Shown here piece by piece: positions 1-5,490 of a stretch of 5,490 nt of DNA; the stretch's first letter is position 1, and every line of letters begins with the position of its first letter. The stretch lies in NCBI GenBank assembly GCA_900553705.1, contig USEK01000102.1:1-5490 (forward strand), written 5' to 3'. Both the position numbers and the translations under genes were made by a program. Source of the DNA: an uncultured Collinsella sp. (GTDB taxonomy: Bacteria; Actinomycetota; Coriobacteriia; Coriobacteriales; Coriobacteriaceae). A model generated the notes under the pieces. That model had not been told where the DNA came from and ran no database searches. It worked only from the letters and a program-made list of their open reading frames with translations.

Positions 1-86
1 GCCCAGGCCCTAACCCCTCTATCCGGTAATTGGCGGGGGTGGCGGACCCCCCGCCAATTACCGGATAGAGGGGTTAGGGCCTGGGC
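1..86. repeat. Perfect 39-bp inverted repeat (hairpin) overlapping a stop codon
   Basis: Positions 1-39 are the exact reverse complement of 48-86, separated by 8 nt (40-47, TGGCGGAC). The right arm includes the last three codons (Pro-Arg-Pro) and the TAA stop (74-76 on the plus strand) of the minus-strand SPFH gene. The left arm therefore repeats that coding end in the opposite orientation. The symmetry runs to base 1, so the true arm may be longer than can be seen. As RNA it would be an extremely stable stem placed where a terminator for the minus-strand operon would sit. No T-run follows it on the plus-strand side (GTTCCGCAG), and the other side is outside the window, so terminator function cannot be confirmed. 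A fold-back assembly artefact at a contig end is a serious alternative. The repeat itself is certain; its meaning is not. Confidence 0.9.
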
Positions 87-1315
87 GTTCCGCAGTTGCT
101 GCAGAACTTGCCGCCGTTTTCGCTGCCGCAGTTGGGGCAGAACCACTTGGTCGGTGCCGGGGCGGGTGCGGGACTGCCACACTCGGGGCAGAACTTGCCG
201 GTGTTGGTGGCACCGCAGCTGCAGGTCCACGTGCCGGCCGCGGGGGCAGCGGCAGGAGCCGGTGCGGGGGCGGGAGCCGGAGCCGGCTGCGGGGCAGCCT
301 GCTGCTGTGCCTGGCCGGCGGCGAACAGCTGGCTGGCATTCATGCCGCCCATGCCACCTGCCATGCCCATGCCCATAAAGCCTGCCATCGCGCCGTTGGG
401 GTTGGCGGCTGCTGCGCGCATTGCGTCGCTCTGGGCGCTGGCGATGTTGGCGGCTGCCATGGTGGGATCGCGCATGACCGCGGCCTTCTGCAGGTCCTTG
501 ATCATCTGCTCGTCTTCTTGCGAGGCGGCGATGGAGTTGACGCCAAAGCTCACGATCTCGACGCCGCGCAGGTCGCGCCAGTCGGCCGAGAGGACCTCGT
601 TGAGCGCGCGGGCGAGCTCGGTGGTGTGACCGGGGATGGCACTGTAGCGGATGCCCATCTCCGAGATCTTGGCAAAGGCGGGCTGCAGGGCGGTGAGCAG
701 CTCGGACTTAAGCTGGCTGTCGATCTTATCGCGCGTGTAGCTATCGGTCACGTTGCCGCACACATTGGTGTAGAACAGCAGCGGGTTGGTGATGCGGTAC
801 GAATACTCGCCGTTGCAGCGCACGGAGATGTCGACGTCCAGACCAATGTTGTTGTCGACCACGCGGAAGGGCACGGGCGAGGCGGTGCCGTACTTGTTGC
901 CGATGATCTCCTTGGTGTTGATGAAGTAGACACGCTGGTCCTTGCCCGCGTCGCCGCCAAAGGTAAAGCGGCTGCCGATATTGGCAAAGGTTTCCTTGAT
1001 GGAGTCGCCCAGGTTGCCGCTGAAGACGCTCGGCTCGCTGCCGGTGTCAAAGACAAACTCGCCGGGCTCCAGCGCGACCTCGATGATCTTGCCGTTTTGC
1101 ACCACGAGCATGCCCTGCCCGTCGTTGACGGCGATGACCGAGCCGTTGGAGATAACGTTGTCCTCGCCGCGCGTGTTGGAGCTGCGACCGCCGGTGCGCT
1201 TGCTGCCCTTGCAGGCTAAGACGTCAGCGGGCATCGATTCGCAATAGATAAATTCTTTCCACTGGTCGGCCATGACGCCGCCGGCAGCTCCCAATCCAGC
1301 TCTCAAGAGTCCCAT
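74..1315 (-). CDS. SPFH-domain protein with C-terminal double zinc ribbon (YdjI / virion-core-like family)
   Basis: This 413-residue protein belongs to the SPFH (stomatin/prohibitin/flotillin-like) family typified by B. subtilis YdjI and COG4260. The N-terminus MGLLRAGLGAAGG followed by ADQWKEF is typical of the family, and the SPFH core spans roughly residues 15-285. A Met/Gly-rich stretch (about 308-334) and a Gln then Pro-Ala repeat linker (about 335-361) lead to two zinc ribbons. Their cysteines are C365/C367/C376/C379 and C393/C396/C405/C408. The first ribbon begins with CxC, the second with CxxC. In B. subtilis, YdjI is held at the membrane by its partners and recruits PspA during envelope stress; a similar scaffold role here is inference. 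The start is supported by AGGAAG (1322-1327, complement) six nt upstream. An internal Met at residue 15 is less likely because residues 1-14 fit the family. It is the last gene of a three-gene unit, 48 nt after the YdjG-like gene. Its stop lies inside the 86-bp palindrome. Confidence 0.9.
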   Translation of the reverse strand: MGLLRAGLGAAGGVMADQWKEFIYCESMPADVLACKGSKRTGGRSSNTRGEDNVISNGSVIAVNDGQGMLVVQNGKIIEVALEPGEFVFDTGSEPSVFSGNLGDSIKETFANIGSRFTFGGDAGKDQRVYFINTKEIIGNKYGTASPVPFRVVDNNIGLDVDISVRCNGEYSYRITNPLLFYTNVCGNVTDSYTRDKIDSQLKSELLTALQPAFAKISEMGIRYSAIPGHTTELARALNEVLSADWRDLRGVEIVSFGVNSIAASQEDEQMIKDLQKAAVMRDPTMAAANIASAQSDAMRAAAANPNGAMAGFMGMGMAGGMGGMNASQLFAAGQAQQQAAPQPAPAPAPAPAPAAAPAAGTWTCSCGATNTGKFCPECGSPAPAPAPTKWFCPNCGSENGGKFCSNCGTPRP

Positions 1316-1363
1316 GGTGATCTTCCTTTCTCGTCAAAGGCCGGGTGGTATTGGTCAGAATGG

Positions 1364-2686
1364 CTAATCGTCCTTGTTGTCCTTCATGACAACGGTGGTC
1401 TCGGTGTGGCTGAAGGTGTCGTGTTTCTCGGTCAGGTCGAGCTCGCCACAGTAGCAGTCGGCGTGGGTGGCCTCGTTGGCCGTCTTGAGCTGGCCCACCA
1501 GCAGCACATCTGCGATGACCACGATGATCAACGGCGCGACGATGTTGATGAGGATGCCCTCAATGTCAAAGGCGAGGTAATCCGGATCGAAGGCGTTCCC
1601 ACCCATGAAGAGGATCTGGGAGAGGACAAATCCGATCACAAAGAACAGCACCGAGGCGATAGCGAGCTTGGGCTTGGAGCAGGGAAGCTCACCGACCATG
1701 CGGCCGGTCTGGCCGTTCATGGCAAACAGATAACTCTTGCCGTTCCACGAGGTGGAGAGCATCCAGACGGGGAACAGGGCGTAGTCGCTGTCTTCCCAGG
1801 TGTAGTCGAGCTGCTTGCTTTCGACCGTGGCATCGTCATATTCGTCGACAACAGTCTCGCGCAGGGCCGAGATCGTGCTTTCTTCCATGCGGCGCTCGGC
1901 GCGCGCCTTGCAGGTCTCGCAGTCCTCGTCGTAACGGTTGGCGATGTAGCCGGGCATATAGGCGACCGAGAACGGGCGCAGCGCGTCGTAGTCAAACGGC
2001 TCGATGGCGTCCATGTGGCCGTCGGGCATCTTGGACGATCCGTCGACGGGCACGCGCTTAAACGAGATATTGCCCTTGCGATAGGCATCGTAGTGGTCGG
2101 TGGTCGTGACGGTGCGGTCGGATTCCTCGGTCACGGTCTCGTTGGTCGCGTCAAAGTACACTTCGCCGTCAACGCGGGCGCCATAGAGCCAAAACGGCAC
2201 GTAGACACCTTGGACCTCGTCGATGTGGTTGCCGGTGACAAAGCTCTTGGGCAGCAGGATCTTGCCCTTGTAGTGCTCCTTGAGTGCGGTCATGACATCG
2301 TCGCGTCCGAGTTTAAACGGAATCACCAGGTCGGGCGAGAAGTCGCCAGAGAGCTGGCCGGGCGCCACGGCGGAGTTGCCGCAGTACGGGCAGGTGGTGA
2401 CGGCGACGGTGCCGTCGGACACGAGCTCGGCGCCGCACGACGAGCAGATGTAGCCGGCGTTTTGGGCGAGCTCCTGCACGGCATCGTCGGCAGCGGGTTT
2501 GGGAGCTGCGGCTGCGGCATCGGCTTTGGCATCTGCCTTGTCCTGGCGCTCGCGATAGAGGGCCTCGACTTCTTCGACTTCAAAGCGTGAGTCACAGTAG
2601 TCGCAGACGAGCTTTTGCTCGGCGCTGGCAAAATGCAGGGGACCACCGCAGGCAGGGCACTGATAGTTAACGCTCTCGAAGGCCAT
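1364..2686 (-). CDS. Membrane-anchored TFIIB-type zinc-ribbon protein (YdjG-like)
   Basis: This 440-residue protein has two N-terminal zinc ribbons: C10/C13/C28/C31 (CPACGG then CDYC) and C81/C84/C99/C102 (CSSCG then CPYCG). They are separated by a charged, Ala-rich linker at about 48-72. A large soluble middle region (about 110-335) holds conserved-looking aromatic segments such as VYVPFWLYGA and ALFPVWMLSTSW. Two hydrophobic helices follow at about 340-363 and 377-399, then a short polar tail. This layout matches the YdjG type of zinc-ribbon membrane protein found beside SPFH proteins in Firmicutes and Actinobacteria. By analogy it anchors the SPFH partner at the cytoplasmic membrane; no enzymatic motif is seen. 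The ATG is preceded by AAGGA (complement of 2693-2697) at six nt. It sits 24 nt after the DUF4428 gene, indicating co-transcription. The family assignment is good; the function is inferred from the B. subtilis locus. Confidence 0.85.
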   Translation of the reverse strand: MAFESVNYQCPACGGPLHFASAEQKLVCDYCDSRFEVEEVEALYRERQDKADAKADAAAAAPKPAADDAVQELAQNAGYICSSCGAELVSDGTVAVTTCPYCGNSAVAPGQLSGDFSPDLVIPFKLGRDDVMTALKEHYKGKILLPKSFVTGNHIDEVQGVYVPFWLYGARVDGEVYFDATNETVTEESDRTVTTTDHYDAYRKGNISFKRVPVDGSSKMPDGHMDAIEPFDYDALRPFSVAYMPGYIANRYDEDCETCKARAERRMEESTISALRETVVDEYDDATVESKQLDYTWEDSDYALFPVWMLSTSWNGKSYLFAMNGQTGRMVGELPCSKPKLAIASVLFFVIGFVLSQILFMGGNAFDPDYLAFDIEGILINIVAPLIIVVIADVLLVGQLKTANEATHADCYCGELDLTEKHDTFSHTETTVVMKDNKDD

Positions 2687-2710
2687 GATCGGTCCTTTCC
2701 GTGCCGGGTG

Positions 2711-3448
2711 CTATGCGCCGATGGCGCCGCCGCAGTATTCGCAGCGCCCGCTGGCATCGGGAATGGTGGTGGCTCCGCAGAAGGGGCAGGTCACCGCGGT
2801 CTTGGGGGCCTTGGCGGCCACGACGCTGTCGCGCGTCTCCTGGCGCAGCTGCACCAGCGCATCGCGGACCTCGGTTGCCTGGCGCTTGGCCTCGCGGTAT
2901 TCGATGGAGCCGCGCTGATCGATGGTGGAGTCGTTCACGCGCAGGTTGATCTCGGTAAAGTACGGCGTGTTGACATGGATGGTCAGATTAAAGTCGTAAT
3001 CCAGGTCGTAGCGCGGCGGGTTGTAGCTCTCGCGCTCGCCGTCCTTGGTCTCGCGATAGATCTCGGTGCGCTGCTCGTCGATATCCATATCGCAGCCGAG
3101 TACCTGCGAGAACTCGATGATGTCGGGATTGGCGTCGCGCCAGCGGCTCTGCGAAGTGATGATCAGCAGGCCCGCGTCCTCATCGAGCATAATATTGGTG
3201 CGCCCGGCAGAAAGCGTACGCGTGGGGTTGAACGACGCCAGGCGCTCGGCATTGGCCTCGCGGTAGGCGAGTTGCTCACGGATATCGTCCGCGGTGCTGG
3301 AGCGATAGCCGCCAAAGAAGGGGGAGAGCTTGCCGGCGCACTCTTTGCACAGGTAGCCCTCATTGATTTTTGTCTTACCTAGAAGTCCCAGCTCGGTACC
3401 GCAAATCGCGCACTCTTTCTTCTCAAACATCTTGTCAAAGAAGCCCAT
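2711..3448 (-). CDS. DUF4428 domain-containing zinc-binding protein
   Basis: This 245-residue protein opens with MGFFDKMFEKKECAICG and carries C13/C16 and C34/C37, the four-cysteine treble-clef-like DUF4428 module. The flanking LGLLGKTKINEG and LSPFFGGYRSST are typical of the family. The middle (about 45-180) is mixed alpha/beta with no recognised catalytic motif. A helical, charged stretch (about 180-213) precedes a C-terminal zinc ribbon, C221/C224/C236/C239. There is no signal peptide or membrane helix, so it should be cytosolic or recruited to the membrane by its partners. It is the first gene of the minus-strand unit. A strong GGGAGG (complement of 3454-3459) lies five nt before the ATG and fixes the start. 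DUF4428 proteins have no established biochemical role. The linkage to YdjG-like and SPFH genes suggests a part in the same membrane-associated assembly. No convincing promoter was found upstream on the minus strand. Confidence 0.87.
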   Translation of the reverse strand: MGFFDKMFEKKECAICGTELGLLGKTKINEGYLCKECAGKLSPFFGGYRSSTADDIREQLAYREANAERLASFNPTRTLSAGRTNIMLDEDAGLLIITSQSRWRDANPDIIEFSQVLGCDMDIDEQRTEIYRETKDGERESYNPPRYDLDYDFNLTIHVNTPYFTEINLRVNDSTIDQRGSIEYREAKRQATEVRDALVQLRQETRDSVVAAKAPKTAVTCPFCGATTIPDASGRCEYCGGAIGA

Positions 3449-3566
3449 GGCTGCCTCCCATCAACAGGTAGCGTGTGTCACTTTTGATGATGGGGGAGTG
3501 TGCGATTCTTCGCGATACCCAGACGGCTCAAGGAGTCTCCACAACTGGGACACATGGCCCATTTTT

Positions 3567-3601
3567 GACTAGTCGTTGGGGACGTTCTTAAACGACTAGT
3601 C
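3567..3601. repeat. Hairpin repeat element 1
   Basis: An 11-bp perfect inverted repeat, GACTAGTCGTT (3567-3577) with AACGACTAGTC (3591-3601), encloses the 13-nt loop GGGGACGTTCTTA. A run of five T (3562-3566) lies on the left side. For leftward (minus-strand) transcripts this reads as A, so it does not make a terminator in that direction. It shares its loop, but not its stem sequence, with the neighbouring element. Confidence 0.85.
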
Positions 3602-3619
3602 GCGGGGGACACTCTTCGG

Positions 3620-3665
3620 CCACTCATTGGGGACGCACTCATTGGGGACGTACTTAAATGAGTGG
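3620..3665. repeat. Hairpin repeat element 2 with a duplicated left arm
   Basis: CCACTCATT (3620-3628) is the exact complement of AATGAGTGG (3657-3665). A second left arm, CACTCATT (3636-3643), can pair with the same right arm and leaves the 13-nt loop GGGGACGTACTTA, the same length as in element 1. The two left arms arise from a perfect tandem 15-bp duplication, CACTCATTGGGGACG, at 3621-3635 and 3636-3650. The ancestral form was probably a 9-bp stem with a 13-nt loop. Confidence 0.85.
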
Positions 3666-3791
3666 TAGTTGGAGACACTCCTGGCCGAGCTAGAGATCGC
3701 GCGCGTCCCTTCTGGTCCATGCGGCTCAAAATCGCGGCGTGATGTGGACGGCTGGGGTCGAATTGGCAACATTTCGAGCCTGGCTTCGATA

Positions 3792-3820
3792 TTGAGACTG
3801 GTTCTTTATTAAAATAGATT
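3792..3820 (+). promoter_or_regulatory. Candidate sigma70-type promoter for the LuxR-type gene
   Basis: TTGAGA (3792-3797) matches the -35 consensus at five of six positions. It is followed after exactly 17 nt by TAGATT (3815-3820), four of six against TATAAT, in the AT-richest part of this spacer. The start site would fall near 3827, giving a leader of about 25 nt before the ATG at 3852. A better -10 match, TAAAAT (3810-3815), lacks a well-spaced -35. A short dyad, TCGAA (3758-3762) with TTCGA (3773-3777), lies just upstream and could be an operator, but five base pairs is weak evidence. Confidence 0.4.
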
Positions 3821-3851
3821 TCCAGACAATTGAGCGGCTGGGGGGTTAACC

Positions 3852-5396
3852 ATGAGGGGCATGGGAGACACAACCGCATATTTGCGTCGGGGCATTCGGG
3901 AGATTATATGCCTGGCGCTGTTCTTCTTCACGTTTTTGGCGTGCGAGTATCTCTTTGATGTGCGCATGGCCGAGTTCGTGCCATCGAGTGAGGTCGTCAT
4001 CTACGAGAGCATCGTTGTCGGCGCGAGCGTGATTGGCTTTTTCGTGCGCCCATTTCTGTACTATCGCCTTCCCCAGACGATCGATGCGACGAGCGATATT
4101 ACAGGCGTGCTGTTGGTATCGGCGTTGCTGCTGATGATTACGGCAGTGCGGTTTGAGGTAGTAATTGCCGGCGGCCTGGTGGCGTGCTGCGCCCTGGGCT
4201 ATTGCGGATCGACCGCCCATGCCAATCTTGCGCGGCGTTTTGCGCAGACGCCCTGCCTGGCGCGCGCCGCCGCACTTTCCTATGCCATGGGCGTTCTGGT
4301 ACAGGTGATCAACCACATGGTGATGCCTGTCGGTATTCCTCAGCAGGCTGTTCTGGTCGTCTGTGCGATCGCGCAGGTGGCGTTGCTCCACGGTGCCCGA
4401 CGCGCCAAGCTGCGCGACGAGTCCGACCCCAACTTTGAACCCAGTGCTGCCGGGCTTTCGGTAGATGCTCTGGAATATGACGCCAAGTGGCATGACGATC
4501 CCGAGGCAAAGGCGGCATTCCGTCGCGCCGTAGTTCGCCTGACCGTGGCGACGGCGTATCTTTCCAGCGTATTCGCCGCTCTCAACGCGGGCTTCACGAC
4601 CTTGCATGCTGTCGGAGCCGTCGATTTGGGCGATTGGCCGCGCCTGCTGCTTGTCGTGAGCTCGTTGGTCGCTGGCGCACTATTTGACCTGCACGGCCGC
4701 TCGTATATGAATATCGGCATGACATGTGCCGCCATACTGTCCACGCTTTCGTTCTTTGTGCTCATCGTCGACGGCAATGGTGGCAACGAGCTCGCTGCCA
4801 CGATCATTTTTTATCTGGGCTCGGGCTTTTTCGTGGTGTTCTTTACCACAAAATATGCCGCCGTCTCGCTCTATGCGCGCTGGTCATATTTTTGGCCGTG
4901 CATGGGTCGCGTCGTCAACAACGTGTGCTCGATGCTCGTGACGGCGCCGGCGGTGGCGATTATCTCGAGTCAAAACGTGCTGGCTGCGATCGGTGCGGCG
5001 CTCGTGATGTTTGTGGGCATTGCGATTACGCTGCTGGGGCAGTTGGGGCAACGAACCGATGATGCCGTGATGCAGGGTGGCCTGCCGCTTGCCACCGACG
5101 ATCTTGGTGGGGATCTTGCGCCCACACGCTCCGACCCCGAGCCCGTGGAGGCAGCGGAGCTCACGTCCGATGAACGCCTCGATGCTTTCGTCGCCACCTT
5201 TGGGCTTACAGAGCGCGAGCACGATATTCTTGAGGTCTTGGTCGTTTCGGACCAGAGCGTTCAGGACATCGCCACAACGCTTTTCCTTTCGCGCTCCACG
5301 CTCTATCGTCACATTTCCTCGATCAACAAAAAGACCGGCACCGCCTCGCGCATGGCCCTCATCAACTTCTTCTGGTCCTGGACACCCAAGGACTAG
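3852..5396 (+). CDS. Membrane-embedded LuxR-family transcriptional regulator (MFS-like sensor plus GerE HTH)
   Basis: This 514-residue protein begins with about 12 hydrophobic helices, near residues 17-36, 47-66, 82-99, 101-118, 137-158, 163-181, 226-247, 261-279, 285-307, 314-332, 352-372 and 374-397. A polar loop (182-225) splits them six plus six. GALFDLHGRSY (275-285), between helices 8 and 9, resembles MFS motif A. A polar acidic linker (about 398-445) joins a C-terminal LuxR/GerE helix-turn-helix (450-514): LTEREHDILEVL, then VQDIATTLFLSRSTLYRHIS and the INKKTG segment. There is no receiver domain, so it is not a classical response regulator. Such MFS-LuxR fusions are expanded in Coriobacteriia, and some (for example DadR of Eggerthella lenta) control nearby metabolic genes in response to small molecules. 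The ligand here is unknown. A G-run (3840-3845) six nt upstream serves as a weak ribosome site for this ATG; a second ATG at 3861 is poorly spaced. The gene is divergent from the zinc-ribbon/SPFH operon. Confidence 0.9.
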   Translation: MRGMGDTTAYLRRGIREIICLALFFFTFLACEYLFDVRMAEFVPSSEVVIYESIVVGASVIGFFVRPFLYYRLPQTIDATSDITGVLLVSALLLMITAVRFEVVIAGGLVACCALGYCGSTAHANLARRFAQTPCLARAAALSYAMGVLVQVINHMVMPVGIPQQAVLVVCAIAQVALLHGARRAKLRDESDPNFEPSAAGLSVDALEYDAKWHDDPEAKAAFRRAVVRLTVATAYLSSVFAALNAGFTTLHAVGAVDLGDWPRLLLVVSSLVAGALFDLHGRSYMNIGMTCAAILSTLSFFVLIVDGNGGNELAATIIFYLGSGFFVVFFTTKYAAVSLYARWSYFWPCMGRVVNNVCSMLVTAPAVAIISSQNVLAAIGAALVMFVGIAITLLGQLGQRTDDAVMQGGLPLATDDLGGDLAPTRSDPEPVEAAELTSDERLDAFVATFGLTEREHDILEVLVVSDQSVQDIATTLFLSRSTLYRHISSINKKTGTASRMALINFFWSWTPKD

Positions 5397-5490
5397 CTAA
5401 TCTCCCAATAAGTCGCGGTGGAATAGTCCCTAAATGGGGGTGCGGACGATTTCTTGGACCGCGCCTAGGCGTATCCAAGCTTCCTGCGGT
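5397..5490. other. Apparent intergenic tail with an imperfect dyad
   Basis: No complete gene is visible after the regulator's TAG. CTTGGA (5453-5458) and TCCAAG (5474-5479) flank the 10-bp palindrome CGCCTAGGCG (5462-5471), giving an imperfect stem-loop. No T-run follows it, so it is a poor terminator candidate. A minus-strand frame is open from the window edge to a TAG at 5430-5432 (last residues GAVQEIVRTPI). It could be the end of a convergent gene, but 19 codons is too little to call. Confidence 0.35.

Larger units (their letters stand above)
3546..3686. repeat. Cluster of GGGGAC palindromic intergenic repeats (REP/RAYT-like, non-autonomous)
   Basis: Two copies of one architecture lie in tandem: stem arm, TT, GGGGACGTNCTTA loop, AA, stem arm, short spacer, then a tail. 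The tails are GGGGGACACTCTTCGGCC at 3604-3621 and TTGGAGACACTCCTGGCC at 3669-3686. A third, degenerate tail (TGGGACACATGGCC, 3546-3559) precedes the first hairpin. Short palindromes with GGGGAC boxes are characteristic of repeats mobilised in trans by REP-associated Y1 tyrosine transposases (RAYTs). No transposase gene is present in the window, so this would be a non-autonomous copy. The family assignment is by resemblance only. Confidence 0.7.

Noticed and set aside
240..310. Simple-sequence repeat as a phase-variation tract
   Set aside because: The GC-rich run encodes a Pro-Ala linker with mixed codons and is not a uniform short repeat prone to slippage.
518..1219. 233-codon plus-strand open frame opposite the SPFH gene
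   Set aside because: It is an antisense shadow with Ala/Val/Asp-rich low-information sequence. The SPFH protein on the other strand explains the region.
1406..2590. 394-codon plus-strand open frame opposite the YdjG-like gene
   Set aside because: Its translation is Val/Gly/Asp/His-rich with no recognisable domain, typical of the antisense frame of a GC-rich gene. The minus-strand frame has clear zinc ribbons, membrane helices and a ribosome site.
3449..3566. Promoter for the minus-strand operon
   Set aside because: TTGAGC and TTGTGG on the minus strand could serve as -35 boxes, but none has an acceptable -10 at 16-18 nt, so no site was called.
3621..3650. CRISPR-like direct repeat
   Set aside because: The two 15-bp copies are directly adjacent with no spacer and no further copies exist. 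It is a tandem duplication inside a hairpin element.
3478..3879. 133-codon minus-strand open frame crossing the repeat-rich spacer
   Set aside because: It runs through the palindromic repeats and into the antisense of the regulator start. It has no convincing ribosome site or protein family signal.
3846..4607. 253-codon minus-strand open frame opposite the LuxR-type gene
   Set aside because: It is rich in His/Gln/Arg/Gly with no domain signal. The plus-strand frame encodes clear transmembrane helices and an HTH.
5430..5490. Possible C-terminus of a convergent minus-strand gene ending at TAG 5430-5432
   Set aside because: Only 19 codons are visible and a second minus-strand frame is also open there, so the coding claim cannot be supported without sequence beyond the window.

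Overview
The window looks like chromosomal DNA from a high-GC gut Actinobacterium of the class Coriobacteriia, most likely a Collinsella-type genome. This rests on three things: GC-rich codon use, a LuxR-type regulator fused to a 12-helix MFS-like membrane domain (a family strongly expanded in Coriobacteriia), and GGGGAC-containing palindromic intergenic repeats. The genus is inferred, not proven.

Layout. Positions 1-86 form a perfect 39-bp inverted repeat around an 8-nt centre. It swallows the stop codon of the first gene and runs to the window edge. Positions 74-3448 hold three minus-strand genes in the transcription order DUF4428 protein (2711-3448), membrane-anchored zinc-ribbon protein of the B. 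subtilis YdjG type (1364-2686) and SPFH-domain protein of the YdjI type with C-terminal zinc ribbons (74-1315). The gaps are 24 and 48 nt, each gene has its own Shine-Dalgarno, and together they look like one operon. Positions 3449-3851 are a divergent intergenic region. It contains two adjacent hairpins with the same loop but different, internally complementary stems, three copies of a GGGACAC-type tail motif, a tandem 15-bp duplication, and a plausible promoter for the rightward gene. Positions 3852-5396 encode the plus-strand membrane-embedded LuxR regulator. Positions 5397-5490 are apparently intergenic.

How it fits together. The three-gene unit resembles the YdjG/YdjI part of the B. subtilis pspA-ydjGHI membrane-stress locus. 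There the SPFH protein and its zinc-ribbon membrane partner form a membrane complex that recruits PspA. No PspA or YdjH homologue is visible here. All three proteins carry two predicted zinc-ribbon modules, which suggests a metal-stabilised assembly at the membrane. The LuxR protein is divergently transcribed, and the repeat-rich spacer separates the two units. Whether it controls the operon cannot be decided from sequence.

The most unusual items are the 86-bp perfect palindrome over the end of the SPFH gene, which may be real or a contig-end fold-back artefact, and the covarying GGGGACGTNCTTA-loop repeats, which look like REP/RAYT-type elements without a transposase nearby.
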